Both the position numbers and the translations under genes were made by a program. From assembly GCF_900109455.1 (NCBI RefSeq), contig NZ_FOAG01000004.1, positions 62,001-126,000 of the forward strand: DNA of 64,000 nt, written 5' to 3'. Position 1 is the first letter of the stretch; each line of letters begins with the position of its first letter. Source of the stretch: Roseovarius azorensis (GTDB lineage: Bacteria; Pseudomonadota; Alphaproteobacteria; Rhodobacterales; Rhodobacteraceae). Of this stretch, positions 17,951 through 27,334 are shown in pieces. The notes below the pieces were generated by a model. The model was not told where the DNA came from and did not search any database. It saw nothing but the letters and a program-made list of their open reading frames with translations.

Positions 17951-19585
17951 ATGTCGGAGATTTCAGCGGATTACGTGATCGTCGGGGCGGGCTCTGCAGG
18001 CTGCGTTCTGGCGAATCGCCTCTCTGCCGACCCCCGGATCAGCGTCGTGCTGCTCGAGGCGGGCGGGCGTGACTGGAACCCGTGGATTCATATCCCGGTG
18101 GGTTATTTCAAGACGATGCACAATCCGTCCGTGGACTGGTGCTATCGCACCGAACCCGATCCGGGCCTGAACGGGCGGGCGCTCGACTGGCCGCGCGGCA
18201 AGGTACTGGGCGGCTCCTCCTCGCTCAACGGGTTGCTTTACGTGCGCGGCCAGCCGCAGGATTACGACCGCTGGGCACAGATGGGCAATCCGGGCTGGGG
18301 CTGGGACGATGTGCTGCCGCTCTTCAAACGCTCCGAGCGCCAGGAACGCGGCGCGGATGACTATCACGGGGATCAGGGAACGCTCTGGGTATCCAACATG
18401 CGCCTTCAGCGCCCCATCTGCGATGCCTGGGTCGCGGCAGCGCAAGAGGCGGGCTATCCCTTCAACCCCGATTACAACGGCGCGCGGCAGGAAGGGGTGG
18501 GATATTTCCAGTTGACCACACGCAACGGGCGCCGCTGCTCTGCCGCAGTGGCCTTTCTCAAACCCGCGTGGGGGCGGGAAAACCTGACCATCGTCACCCA
18601 TGCACAGGCCAGCCGCGTCCTCTTCGACGGTCACCGCGCCACCGGGATCGCCTACCGCGATCGCGCGGGACGCGAACATGTGGCTCGGGCCGGGGCAGAG
18701 GTAATCCTGTCTTCGGGCGCAATCGGGTCGCCGCAACTGCTGATGCTGTCAGGCATCGGCGAGGCCGCGCATCTTCAGGAACACGGAATAGAGGTCCGCC
18801 GCGACCTGCCCGGCGTGGGTCGCAACATGCAGGACCATCTACAGGCTCGGCTGGTGTTCAAATGCGTCGAGCCGACCCTGAACGACGAGGTGCGCAGCCT
18901 CGCGGGACAGGCGCGCATCGCGCTGAAATACGCCCTCTTTCGCGCCGGTCCGATGGCGATGGCCGCCAGCCTCGCCACCGGCTTCATGCGCACTGGCCCG
19001 CATGTCGAAACCCCCGACATCCAGTTCCACGTTCAGCCCTGGTCCGCCGACAGCCCCGGCGAGGGGGTGCATCCGTTCTCCGCCTTTACCATGTCGGTCT
19101 GCCAGCTGCGCCCCGAAAGCCGCGGCACGATCCGCCTCGCCTCGGCAGACAGCGCCGCCTATCCGAAAATCCACCCCAATTACCTCTCGACCGAAACCGA
19201 CTGCCGGACAATCGTCGAGGGAATACGGATCGCCCGCCGAATCGCGCGATGCGAACCCCTGAAACACAAGATAGCCCAGGAATTCCGGCCGGACAGCGCG
19301 CTCGACCTCGACGATTACGAAGGCACGCTCGACTGGGCGCGCAACAATTCCACGACGATCTACCACCCGACCGGCACCTGCCGGATGGGGTCCGGCGGTG
19401 ATGCCGTGGTCGATGCGCGCCTGCGCGTCCACGGCATCACCGGACTGCGCGTGGCCGATTGCTCGATCATGCCCGAGATCGTCTCGGGCAATACCAACGC
19501 CCCCGCGATCATGATCGGCGAAAAGGCCTCCGACATGATCCTCGAAGACCGCAAAACCTCCACACGCGCACCTCAGACGCCCTGA
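17951..19585 (+). CDS. GMC-family FAD-dependent oxidoreductase (choline/alcohol dehydrogenase-like)
   Basis: 544 residues. The N-terminal FAD fold is [20 protein letters not shown], followed by GMC signature 1 ([18 protein letters not shown]) and signature 2 ([15 protein letters not shown]). The catalytic pair is in [10 protein letters not shown] (His) and [16 protein letters not shown] (Asn). Relatives oxidise choline or primary alcohols. It is not next to a betaine-aldehyde dehydrogenase or betI gene here, so the substrate is open, and its divergent partner is a TRAP operon. The 3' end overlaps the convergent TauE-like gene by 13 bases. Confidence 0.92.
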   Translation: MSEISADYVIVGAGSAGCVLANRLSADPRISVVLLEAGGRDWNPWIHIPVGYFKTMHNPSVDWCYRTEPDPGLNGRALDWPRGKVLGGSSSLNGLLYVRGQPQDYDRWAQMGNPGWGWDDVLPLFKRSERQERGADDYHGDQGTLWVSNMRLQRPICDAWVAAAQEAGYPFNPDYNGARQEGVGYFQLTTRNGRRCSAAVAFLKPAWGRENLTIVTHAQASRVLFDGHRATGIAYRDRAGREHVARAGAEVILSSGAIGSPQLLMLSGIGEAAHLQEHGIEVRRDLPGVGRNMQDHLQARLVFKCVEPTLNDEVRSLAGQARIALKYALFRAGPMAMAASLATGFMRTGPHVETPDIQFHVQPWSADSPGEGVHPFSAFTMSVCQLRPESRGTIRLASADSAAYPKIHPNYLSTETDCRTIVEGIRIARRIARCEPLKHKIAQEFRPDSALDLDDYEGTLDWARNNSTTIYHPTGTCRMGSGGDAVVDARLRVHGITGLRVADCSIMPEIVSGNTNAPAIMIGEKASDMILEDRKTSTRAPQTP

Positions 19586-20436
19586 CCCGGATCGCGGCGC
19601 GGCGCAGGCTTCTGCGCTGCCTCTGCCCTCTCTCCCGGCAAGTGGCGAAACACCGCCCAGGCCGACCAGATCAGCAGCAGGCCCAGCCCCAGTTTGAGCA
19701 CCGTGCCAGACACGAGACCAAGGGCCAGCGCCCCCAGGATCGCCCCCGGCACTGACCCCGCGACCAGCGGTAACAGAGTGCCACGCCACACCGCGCGCCG
19801 CCGCAACACCATGCCGGGACCAAAATGCCGCATCAGCCCGATGGCAATCGTCGGCAATCCCACCAGCATCGCGATGGATCCCGCCAGCTTTACCTCAACG
19901 CCAAAGACCAGCACGAGAACCGGGATGATCAGCTCTCCGCCCGCCACCCCCAGAAGCGACGAGACAGCACCGATCACGATCCCTGCAACAACAGCCGCTG
20001 CCACGGCGATCGGCACCGACTCGGGCAACAGCGTGAGAGGCGCTACCACCAGCAGGCTCTCGGCGATCAGCACCACGCCGAGCGCGACCAGCAGCACCAG
20101 GATCGCCAGACCCAGCATCCGGTCGCCAAGCCGCGACAACACCCCCGCACCGATCCACGCAGCGGTGAGCGATCCCGCCAGCATCCCCAGCACGACGGGC
20201 CAATGCGCAGCCACCTCGCCCAGCGGCACCGTGCCAGCCCGGAACGGCAGTGCCGCGGCCAGCACCACGAAAGACGACATCAGGTTGATCGCCACAGCCT
20301 CGCGCGCCGTGAAACGCAGGATACCCACCAGCGCAGGCAGGCGAAACTCGGCCCCGCCCAGCCCGATCAGACCGCCCAGTACGCCGACCACGGCCCCAAT
20401 GGAAAACGAATACAGGCGATGCCTCAGCGGCGTCAT
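19573..20436 (-). CDS. TauE/SafE (TSUP) family membrane permease, fourth gene of the mod operon
   Basis: 287-residue polytopic protein with about eight hydrophobic segments and two related halves, each with the family's Gly-rich entry (GVLGGLIGLGGAEFRLP near residue 18; GAVSSLLGVAGGELIIPVLVLVFG near residue 160). TSUP proteins move sulfite, sulfonates, thiosulfate or related anions. Its start overlaps the modC stop as ATGA, so it is co-transcribed with modABC. That suggests a link to molybdate/sulfur oxyanion balance, but no direction or substrate can be read from sequence. Confidence 0.88.
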   Translation of the reverse strand: MTPLRHRLYSFSIGAVVGVLGGLIGLGGAEFRLPALVGILRFTAREAVAINLMSSFVVLAAALPFRAGTVPLGEVAAHWPVVLGMLAGSLTAAWIGAGVLSRLGDRMLGLAILVLLVALGVVLIAESLLVVAPLTLLPESVPIAVAAAVVAGIVIGAVSSLLGVAGGELIIPVLVLVFGVEVKLAGSIAMLVGLPTIAIGLMRHFGPGMVLRRRAVWRGTLLPLVAGSVPGAILGALALGLVSGTVLKLGLGLLLIWSAWAVFRHLPGERAEAAQKPAPRRDPGQGV

Positions 20437-21542
20437 ACCAGCATCTCGCCCGGCTGATCGCCGCCGATACCAACATCGGCCTGCGCGATGGACACGGATT
20501 TGACGACCGCATGCGCGCTCGCACCGGGCACCAGCTCCAGCCTGGTCGCGGCGCGCCGCGTCACCCGCGCCAGAACGCGGCCCGCCGCCGTGTCCAGCGC
20601 CACCATGACCCCCGGCCCCGCCCCCAGACGCACCGAATGCACGGTTCCCGGCAGAATGTTGAGCGCCGACAGGCCAGCCGGCGCCACACGCGACAGGATC
20701 ACGTCATGCGCGGCGATCCGCACCCGCACCAATGCCCCCACCGGGCGACCCAGACGCGGCAGAAACAACGGATGCCCGCCTGCGTCCAGCTCGGTCAGCC
20801 CGTCGGAATGATGCGCCACCACCCGCGCCGCCAGAAGCGCCCCCGCCTCACGCGCGCCCAGCGGCGTGACCTCCGGGTCACCCAGCACCGCCGCGGCCGA
20901 TCCCTGCGCCGTCACGCGCCCGGCATCCAGCGCAACAACGGTGGTCGCCAGACGCGCAACCTCTGACGCGGAATGGCTGACATAAAGGACGGGAATGTCG
21001 ATCTCGTCGCGCAACCGCTCGAAATAGGGCAGGATCTCGGCCTTGCGCGCCTCGTCCAGCGACGCCAGCGGCTCATCTGCGAGAATGAGGCGCGGCGCGG
21101 ACAGCAGCGCCCGCCCGATGGCGACGCGCTGCTTTTCCCCCCCCGACAGCGCGCCGGGGCGACGGTCGAGCAGAGTACCAAGCCCCAGCATCTCGACCAC
21201 CCGCCCCATGTCCTCGCGCGGCGTGCCCTTCGGCGCGAACCACGCCCCGTAGCGCAGGTTCTGCCGCACCGAGAGATGCGGGAACAGCCGCCCCTCCTGA
21301 AAGATATAGCCCAACCTGCGACGGTGCGGCGGCAAGCCGATCCCCTGCACGGTATCCAGCAACACCCAATCCCCCGCCGCGATCCGGCCCCGGTCCGGAG
21401 TCAGCAGCCCCGCAACCGCATTCGCGATCGTCGTTTTGCCCGAACCGGAACGGCCAAAGAGCACGGTGATACCCGGCGGCGCCCTGAACTCCGCCTCCAG
21501 CATGAACCCCTCGAACGCATGGCGCAGCGCGATTTCCAGCAT
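20433..21542 (-). CDS. modC: Molybdate ABC transporter ATP-binding protein
   Basis: 369 residues. ATPase domain: Walker A FGRSGSGKTT (near residue 28), IFQEGRLFPHLSVRQNLRYG, signature LSGGEKQRVAIGRALL, Walker B LILADEPLASLD, and the H-loop in VLYVSHSASE. A C-terminal molybdate-binding MOP-like domain (about 290-355; SALNILPGTVHSVRLGAGPGVMVALDTAAGRVLARVTRRAATRL) confirms ModC. The ATG at 21542 makes a TGATG overlap with the modB stop; a GTG three bases earlier is possible. Likely role: energising molybdate uptake for molybdopterin enzymes. Confidence 0.95.
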   Translation of the reverse strand: MLEIALRHAFEGFMLEAEFRAPPGITVLFGRSGSGKTTIANAVAGLLTPDRGRIAAGDWVLLDTVQGIGLPPHRRRLGYIFQEGRLFPHLSVRQNLRYGAWFAPKGTPREDMGRVVEMLGLGTLLDRRPGALSGGEKQRVAIGRALLSAPRLILADEPLASLDEARKAEILPYFERLRDEIDIPVLYVSHSASEVARLATTVVALDAGRVTAQGSAAAVLGDPEVTPLGAREAGALLAARVVAHHSDGLTELDAGGHPLFLPRLGRPVGALVRVRIAAHDVILSRVAPAGLSALNILPGTVHSVRLGAGPGVMVALDTAAGRVLARVTRRAATRLELVPGASAHAVVKSVSIAQADVGIGGDQPGEMLV

Positions 21543-22237
21543 CACCTGCCCCCCACGCGGGCGGCCACACGCCGGGCGACCAGTTCGGACATGATCAGCG
21601 CGCCCATCGCCACAACGACAGAAACCAGAACCAGCCGCATGGCGGAATCCTCCCCCCCCGGCACCTGCAGAAACGCATAGATCGCCGAGGGCACGGTGCG
21701 CGTCTGGCCGGGAATGTTCGACACGAATGTGATCGTGGCGCCGAACTCGCCCATCGCCTTGGCAAAGGCCAGGATCGCCCCGGCCAGGATACCCGGTAGC
21801 GTCATCGGCAGGGTGACGCTAACGAACACCCATACCGGCGAGGCGCCAAGCGTGGCGCCGGCCTGTTCCAGCTTCGGATCGACCGCCTCCAGCGACAGCC
21901 GGATCGCCCGCACCATCAGCGGAAAGGCCATCACCCCCGCCGCCAGCGCCGCGCCGGTCCAGCGGAACGCGAACACAATGCCGAAATCGGCAAGAAAACT
22001 GCCCACCGGCCCGCGCGTGCCAAAGGTCAGCAGCAACAGATAGCCGGTGACCACCGGCGGCAGGATCAGCGGCATATGCACGAGACCGTTCAGCACCTGC
22101 TTACCCGGAAAGGACCAGCGCGCCAGCGCATAGGCGGTCAGCACGCCAAGCGGCAGGCTGACCAGCGTCGCCCACAGCGAAACCCTGAAAGAGAGCGCGA
22201 CCGCGCGCCATTCCTCGGGACCAAGCCAATCCATCAT
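21542..22237 (-). CDS. modB: Molybdate ABC transporter permease
   Basis: 231 residues with about five membrane helices and the ABC coupling loop in VDPKLEQAGATLGASPVWVFVSVTLPMTLPGILAGAILAFAKAMGEFGATITFVSNIPGQTRTVPSAIY, the ModB/CysT-type block. The N-terminus MMDWLGPEEWRAVALSFRVSLWATLVSLPLG is the normal family start. It begins six bases after the modA stop and overlaps modC. Confidence 0.95.
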   Translation of the reverse strand: MMDWLGPEEWRAVALSFRVSLWATLVSLPLGVLTAYALARWSFPGKQVLNGLVHMPLILPPVVTGYLLLLTFGTRGPVGSFLADFGIVFAFRWTGAALAAGVMAFPLMVRAIRLSLEAVDPKLEQAGATLGASPVWVFVSVTLPMTLPGILAGAILAFAKAMGEFGATITFVSNIPGQTRTVPSAIYAFLQVPGGEDSAMRLVLVSVVVAMGALIMSELVARRVAARVGGR

Positions 22238-22243
22238 GCCGCC

Positions 22244-23026
22244 CTACTCCGCCAGAACCACAAAGCCCTGGCGCTCGAACGTCGCACGCGCCTGCGGGCC
22301 GCGCAGGAAATCGACGAATTCCGCTTCCGCCGGCACATCACGATTCGCCAGATCCGCCAGCGGATAGATGACAGGCGGATAGCTCTCGGCCGGAAAGGTC
22401 GCAACCACCGTGACACGGTCCTCGGCAACCGCGTCGGTTGCATAGACGATGCCATACGGTGCCTCGCCAATGGCCACCAGCGCCAGCGCCGCGCGCACGT
22501 TGTCGGTCTGCGCCACCTGTCCGCTGACCGAAGTCCATAGCCCGAGGTTTTCCAGCGCGGCCTTGCCATAGATACCTGCGGGAACCGCATCGACCAGCGC
22601 CATGGCCAGCCTGCCCCCGCCCAGAAGACCCGTCAGATCGGTGCCCGGCCCGATCCTGATCGGTTCTGCGCCCGCCCCGTGGGCGATAAGCACGATTGAA
22701 TTGCCCAGCAGATCGACCCGTGTTCCGCTTTCGATCAGGCCGTCCTGCTCCAGCACATCCATCCAGTCCGGGCTGGCCGACACAAGAATATCCGCAGGAG
22801 CGCCCTGCTGAATCTGGCGGGCCAGCGCGGACGATCCGGCAAACGACAGGCTGAGCCGGTGATCAGTCGCCGCCTCGAACTGCGCCGCGATGTCGCTCAG
22901 GGCGGTGGCCAGGCTGGCGGCGGCAAAAACGGTGATCTCCTCGGCACTGGCCCTGACCGGCGCGAACATCGCAAGCGCGCAAAACGCGGCCCCCAACGCC
23001 TGACGGATGGATCTGATGGTCCGCAT
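22244..23026 (-). CDS. modA: Molybdate-binding periplasmic protein
   Basis: 260 residues starting MRTIRSIRQALGAAFCALAMFAPVRASA, a signal peptide cut before EEITVFAAAS. The molybdate pocket residues sit in FAAASLATALSDIA, LSFAGSSALARQIQQGAPADILVSAS and the later VPAGIYGKAALENLGLW and GEAPYGIVYATDA blocks. I preferred the ATG at 23026 to one 39 bases upstream because the former gives a clean signal peptide. First gene of modABC-tauE. Confidence 0.95.
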   Translation of the reverse strand: MRTIRSIRQALGAAFCALAMFAPVRASAEEITVFAAASLATALSDIAAQFEAATDHRLSLSFAGSSALARQIQQGAPADILVSASPDWMDVLEQDGLIESGTRVDLLGNSIVLIAHGAGAEPIRIGPGTDLTGLLGGGRLAMALVDAVPAGIYGKAALENLGLWTSVSGQVAQTDNVRAALALVAIGEAPYGIVYATDAVAEDRVTVVATFPAESYPPVIYPLADLANRDVPAEAEFVDFLRGPQARATFERQGFVVLAE

Positions 23027-23063
23027 CGCACTGTCTCCCGGCGCCAGATATGGCCTTGGAAAC

Positions 23064-23098
23064 ATATCGCAACCCGCACAGGATTGATCAAGCGATAT
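23064..23098. promoter_or_regulatory. Inverted repeat in the modA promoter region
   Basis: ATATCGC (23064-23070) and GCGATAT (23092-23098) form a perfect 7-base inverted repeat with a 21-base spacer, 38 to 72 bases upstream of modA. ATAT-rich arms are reminiscent of ModE-type molybdate operators, but spacing and sequence do not match closely any consensus I remember. Another regulator is possible. Confidence 0.35.
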
Positions 23099-23123
23099 TT
23101 TCCATTGGACATATCCCGGCCGA

Positions 23124-24074
23124 TCAGCTCAGGCGACTGCGCTGCTGCATCGGCGCGACACCATAGGCGGCGCGGTAGACGCGCGAGAAATGTCCCGCGC
23201 TTTCAAAACCGCAGGCCAGAGCGATCTCGATCACCGAGGCTTCGGTCTGAACCAGCAGATGCCGCGCCCGCTCCAGACGCAGATCCATGAGGTATTTCTT
23301 CGGCGAGGTATTGAGAAACTTGCCAAAGAGCCGCTCAAGCTGGCGCGCCGAAATCCCGATATGCGCGGCAATCGTCGAGGGGCTGGGCGGTGTCTCGATC
23401 TTGTCGCGCATCATCTGGATGGCTCTGGTCAGATGGATGTTGCGCACTCCGTTGCGCGACTGAAGCGAGACACGCTGCGCGGCAGTTGCCTCTCGCACGG
23501 AACTGTAGACCATCTGATCGGCCACGGCGACCGACAGGTCATAGCCATGGTCGCGCTCGATCAGATGCAGCATCAGATCCGCCGTCGCCGTCCCGCCCGA
23601 GGCCGTGACATGCCTTTCATCCGCGACAAAGACATTGCGGACAAGGTTCACCTCCGGAAACTCCTCCATGAACCCGTCATGGTATTCCCAGTGAATCGCC
23701 GCCTTCATCCCGTCCAGAAGTCCGATTTCCGCCAGAATCCAGGCCCCGGAACATAACGCGCCGATCGGCGTGCCATGGCGCAGCTCGCGCCGCAGCAGGG
23801 CTTGCAGGGGTCTTGTCACATGCCGCCGCATGTGGATGCCCGACAGGACAAACAACCGGTCACATTCTGGCGGATCGTCGAACCCGTGATGCACCAGCGT
23901 CACGGACCCGTTCGAGCAGGTCGCGGTTGCTCCGTTCTCAGACAGGAACGACCAGCGATAGAGGGGCTCCTCGCTGATCAGATTGGCGATGCGCAGCGGC
24001 TCGACCGCGCAGGCGAAGGCCAGATGCGAAAATTCCTCGACCAGAATAAAGGCGAAGTGCTGCGTTTTGATCAT
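23124..24074 (-). CDS. GlxA-family AraC-type transcriptional regulator
   Basis: 316 residues with a DJ-1/PfpI-like N-terminal sensor (HFAFILVEEFSHLAFACAVEPLRIANL; nucleophile-elbow-like GALCSGAWILAEIGLLDG near residue 115) and a C-terminal AraC helix-turn-helix pair (about 215-312; TIAAHIGISARQLERLFGKFL and IALACGFESAGHFSRVYRAAYG). This architecture includes GbdR, CdhR and SouR, which sense glycine betaine, carnitine and sarcosine, consistent with the methylated-amine genes further along. I chose the ATG at 24074. It is divergent from the GntR operon and may control it. Confidence 0.9.
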   Translation of the reverse strand: MIKTQHFAFILVEEFSHLAFACAVEPLRIANLISEEPLYRWSFLSENGATATCSNGSVTLVHHGFDDPPECDRLFVLSGIHMRRHVTRPLQALLRRELRHGTPIGALCSGAWILAEIGLLDGMKAAIHWEYHDGFMEEFPEVNLVRNVFVADERHVTASGGTATADLMLHLIERDHGYDLSVAVADQMVYSSVREATAAQRVSLQSRNGVRNIHLTRAIQMMRDKIETPPSPSTIAAHIGISARQLERLFGKFLNTSPKKYLMDLRLERARHLLVQTEASVIEIALACGFESAGHFSRVYRAAYGVAPMQQRSRLS

Positions 24075-24204
24075 CGCGGATATCCATCGAAAATGATGCA
24101 CATCCATGCAATGAATTTTCTTCGCACACAAGAAAAATTTATTGTGTATTCTTTTTGTATTTTATATCAGTCTCAGGACACCGACTCGAAAAGGAGGCAG
24201 CGCC
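24075..24204. promoter_or_regulatory. AT-rich divergent promoter region (GlxA-type / GntR-type regulators)
   Basis: 130 bases, strongly AT-rich between about 24110 and 24170, with two near-identical TTGTRTATT direct repeats around 24142-24163 that could be regulator half-sites. AAGGAGG at 24191-24197 is a strong ribosome site for the GntR gene. Confidence 0.4.
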
Positions 24205-24909
24205 ATGGCCGCACGCGACCGCAAATCCGCCCTCACCGCTCATCTCAGACGCGCCATCCTCACCACTGCGCTGCGCCCCGGCGACGATCTGGACGAGGTT
24301 GCGCTCTGCGCCGAATTCGGCCTCTCGCGCACCCCGGTGCGCGAGGTGTTCCGCGAACTCGCGGGGTTGGGCTATATCGACCTGCGCGACAATCGCGGAC
24401 CCCGAGTCACGGATCTGTCGCACACCACGCTGCGCGATTTCTTTCTGGCGGCGCCGATGATCTATGGCGCGATCCTGCGGCTGGCCGCACGCAACGCCAC
24501 CGAGTTGCAGACCGCCGCGCTGCGCGCCGCGCAAGAGGCATTTCGTGCGGCGCTGCGCACCGGCTCGACTATCGAGCGGACGCTGGCCAACAACCGCTTT
24601 CACGAAATCACCGGCGAGATGGCGGGTAATATCTACCTGCTGCCCTCGTTCCACCGCCTGCTCATCGACCATGCCCGGATTTCCATGACCTTCTACCGCC
24701 CCGAAACCCCCGCCATGACCCAGAGCGTGTCCGAGGCCAGCCGCCAGCATGACGCCATCATCGACGCCATCGCAGCGCGCGACGAGGCGGCGGCGGCCCA
24801 ACTGGCCGAGGATCACTGGAACCTCTCCCGCCACCAGATCGAACGGTTCGTGATGCCCTCGGCGCTCGACGTGCCGATGGGCGCCCTCGCCCGCCCCAAC
24901 CCCGCATGA
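24205..24909 (+). CDS. GntR-family transcriptional regulator (FadR/FCD subfamily)
   Basis: 234 residues from MAARDRKSALTAHLRR, with AAGGAGG eight bases upstream. The winged helix (about residues 8-70; LRPGDDLDEVALCAEFGLSRTPVREVFRELAGLGYIDLRDNRGPRV) is followed by an all-helical FCD-type effector domain that keeps metal-site-like residues (NRFHEITGEMAGN; RQHDAIIDAIAARDEAAAAQLAEDHW). It is the first gene of the operon with a DapA-like lyase, an aldehyde dehydrogenase and a PuuB-like oxidase, and probably represses it until a metabolite binds. Confidence 0.92.
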   Translation: MAARDRKSALTAHLRRAILTTALRPGDDLDEVALCAEFGLSRTPVREVFRELAGLGYIDLRDNRGPRVTDLSHTTLRDFFLAAPMIYGAILRLAARNATELQTAALRAAQEAFRAALRTGSTIERTLANNRFHEITGEMAGNIYLLPSFHRLLIDHARISMTFYRPETPAMTQSVSEASRQHDAIIDAIAARDEAAAAQLAEDHWNLSRHQIERFVMPSALDVPMGALARPNPA

Positions 24910-24917
24910 GGTCCGCA

Positions 24918-25835
24918 ATGACGCCCATATTCCGCTTCGACGGGATCTATACCCCCGTCATCACCCCCTATCATCCCGACGGATCGGTGAACCATGATGC
25001 GCTCTCGGACGTGATCGAACACCTGATCGCGGTGGGGGTGCATGGCATCATTACCGGCGGCTCCACCGGCGAGAACTATGCCCAGACGATGCAGGAGCGC
25101 GTCGACCTCGCCCGCTTCACCCACGAGCGGATCAAGGGGCGCGTGCCGCTGGTCGTGGGCACCGGCGCAATGCTGACCGGCGATTCCGTCGCCCTGGCCG
25201 AGGCTGCCCGCGACATGGGTGCCGATGCCATCCTTCTGGCCAGCCCGCCCTATTCGGTGCCCACAGACCGCGAGAACGCGCTCAATGCACTGACCATCGA
25301 CCGCGCCGCGAACCTGCCGGTGATGCTCTACAACTACCCCGGTCGCACCGGCACGATGATGGGCGAGGAATTTCTCGACCGCGTGGGCCGTAGCCGCAAT
25401 TTCTGCGGCATCAAGGAAAGCTCGGGGGACATCAACCGTGTTCACCTTCTGGCCCGCGACTATCCGCATATCCAGATGGGTTGCGGCATGGACGACCAGG
25501 CCCTCGAATTCTTCGCATGGGGCGCGCCTTTCTGGGTCTGCGGCGGCTCCAACTTCCTGCCGCATGAACATCTCGCGCTCTACAACGCCTGCGTCCGCGA
25601 CGGTGACTTCGCCAGGGGACGGCGGATCATGTCGGCCATGCTGCCACTGATGCGCGTATTCGAACAGGGTGGCAAGTTCATCCAGACCATCAAACACGGC
25701 GTCACCATGACCGGCATCGACGCAGGCGAAGTGCGCGCGCCGCTCAAGGGTCTCAACAAGGACGACAAACGCGCCCTCGAACAGGTGGTGCGCGTTCTGA
25801 AAACCACCATTGCAACCATCACGGCGGAGGGCTGA
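24918..25835 (+). CDS. Dihydrodipicolinate synthase (DapA)-family lyase
   Basis: 305 residues of the class I aldolase/lyase family. Family residues are present: GGSTGENYAQ (Thr/Gly/Glu pocket near residue 45), the proton-relay Tyr in LYNYPGRTG near residue 135, and the Schiff-base Lys in FCGIKESSGD near residue 163. Its neighbours are oxidative (aldehyde dehydrogenase, FAD amine oxidase), so a catabolic role such as a keto-acid aldolase or deaminating lyase is more likely than lysine synthesis. GAGG six bases upstream favours the ATG at 24918 over one at 24906. Confidence 0.88.
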   Translation: MTPIFRFDGIYTPVITPYHPDGSVNHDALSDVIEHLIAVGVHGIITGGSTGENYAQTMQERVDLARFTHERIKGRVPLVVGTGAMLTGDSVALAEAARDMGADAILLASPPYSVPTDRENALNALTIDRAANLPVMLYNYPGRTGTMMGEEFLDRVGRSRNFCGIKESSGDINRVHLLARDYPHIQMGCGMDDQALEFFAWGAPFWVCGGSNFLPHEHLALYNACVRDGDFARGRRIMSAMLPLMRVFEQGGKFIQTIKHGVTMTGIDAGEVRAPLKGLNKDDKRALEQVVRVLKTTIATITAEG

Positions 25836-25837
25836 TC

Positions 25838-27334
25838 ATGGCTTTGCTGACACGCGCGGAATATGCGGCCATCGCCGCCACGCTCAACTTTCCCACCGGG
25901 GCCTTCATCGACGGCGGCTATCGCCCGGCGATCTCGGGCAAGACGTTCCCGACGCTCAACCCCGCCACCGGCGAGACACTGGCGCAGATTGCCGCCTGCT
26001 CTGCCGAGGATGTGGACTTCGCCGTCCTCAAGGCGCGCGAGGCCTTCGACGATGGCCGCTGGTCACGCATGCACCCCTCGGAACGCAAGGCGGTGCTGAT
26101 CCGCCTGACCAAACTGATGACCCGCAACGCGCGCGAACTGGCGGTTATGGAGAGCCTCGATTCGGGCAAGACCATCTATGACTGCGAAACCGTCGATGTG
26201 CCCGAAGCGATCAACTGTCTCAAATGGCACGCCGAAACGGCCGACAAGATCTACGATCAGGTCTCCCCCGCCTCCGACGATCATATCGCGATGATCCTGC
26301 GCGAACCGATCGGCGTGGTGGGCCTCGTGCTGCCGTGGAACTTTCCCCTGCTGATGCTTGCGTGGAAACTCGGCCCGGCCCTGGCGGCTGGCTGCTCCGT
26401 GGTGCTCAAACCCGCCGAAGAGACATCCCTGACCGCGCTGCGCATCGCCGAACTGGCGCACGAGGCGGGGCTGCCGCGCGGCGTGCTGGCCGTCCTGCCC
26501 GGCAGCGGGCCGGATGTGGGCGAACCGCTGGGGCGACACATGGATGTGGACATGATCAGCTTTACCGGCTCGACCGAGACCGGCAAGCGGTTCCTGCGCT
26601 ACGCGGCGGACAGCAACGCCAAGGAGGTCGTGCTGGAAATGGGCGGCAAGAACCCCGCAATCGTCATGGACGACGCCGAAAACCTCGACCGCGTGGCCGC
26701 CCATATCGTCAACGGCGCCTTCTGGAACATGGGCGAAAACTGTTCCGCCACCTCACGCCTCATCGTGCATCGCGCGGTCAGGGACGATCTGATGGCCCGC
26801 ATCACCGCCCATGCCCGCGAATGGGTGGTGGGCGATCCGCTCGCCCCCGAAACCCGCGTGGGGGCACTGGTCAGCGAGGGGCATTATACCAAGGTCTGCG
26901 GCTATCTCGATCAGGCCGACAATATCCTGCTGGGCGGCAAGGCCGAAAACGGCTTTGTCGAGCCGACCATTGTTGCCCTGCCCGACAACGATCACCCGCT
27001 GGCGCGCGAGGAAATCTTTGGCCCGGTCCTGAGCGTGATCGAAGTCGGCAGTTTCGACGAGGCCATTGCCACCGCCAATGACACCGACTACGGCCTCTGC
27101 GCAGCCCTCTTCACCGCCAATGCCAAACGCGCCATCCGCGGCGCGCGGATGCTACGGGCGGGCACCGTGACCGTGAACAGCTTTGGCGAGGGCGACATTA
27201 CCACGCCCTTTGGAGGGCACAAGCAATCCGGCTTTGGCGGGCGCGACAACGGTCTGCACGCGCATGACCAGTATACACAGTTGAAAACCATCTGGTTAGA
27301 TCTGGCCGACGATGCGGACGAGGCCGTGGATTGA
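25838..27334 (+). CDS. Aldehyde dehydrogenase, PuuC-like
   Basis: 498-residue NAD(P)-dependent aldehyde dehydrogenase. Catalytic landmarks are LPWNFPLLMLAWKLGPALAAGCSVVLKPAE (oxyanion Asn and nucleotide Lys), FTGSTETGKRF, the general base Glu in EMGGKNPAIV, the nucleophile Cys in WNMGENCSATSR, and EEIFGPV. It is closest in style to gamma-glutamyl-gamma-aminobutyraldehyde dehydrogenases (PuuC) and other aminoaldehyde enzymes. GGAGG lies eight bases upstream. With the following PuuB-like oxidase it could carry an amine to aldehyde to acid route. Confidence 0.93.
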   Translation: MALLTRAEYAAIAATLNFPTGAFIDGGYRPAISGKTFPTLNPATGETLAQIAACSAEDVDFAVLKAREAFDDGRWSRMHPSERKAVLIRLTKLMTRNARELAVMESLDSGKTIYDCETVDVPEAINCLKWHAETADKIYDQVSPASDDHIAMILREPIGVVGLVLPWNFPLLMLAWKLGPALAAGCSVVLKPAEETSLTALRIAELAHEAGLPRGVLAVLPGSGPDVGEPLGRHMDVDMISFTGSTETGKRFLRYAADSNAKEVVLEMGGKNPAIVMDDAENLDRVAAHIVNGAFWNMGENCSATSRLIVHRAVRDDLMARITAHAREWVVGDPLAPETRVGALVSEGHYTKVCGYLDQADNILLGGKAENGFVEPTIVALPDNDHPLAREEIFGPVLSVIEVGSFDEAIATANDTDYGLCAALFTANAKRAIRGARMLRAGTVTVNSFGEGDITTPFGGHKQSGFGGRDNGLHAHDQYTQLKTIWLDLADDADEAVD

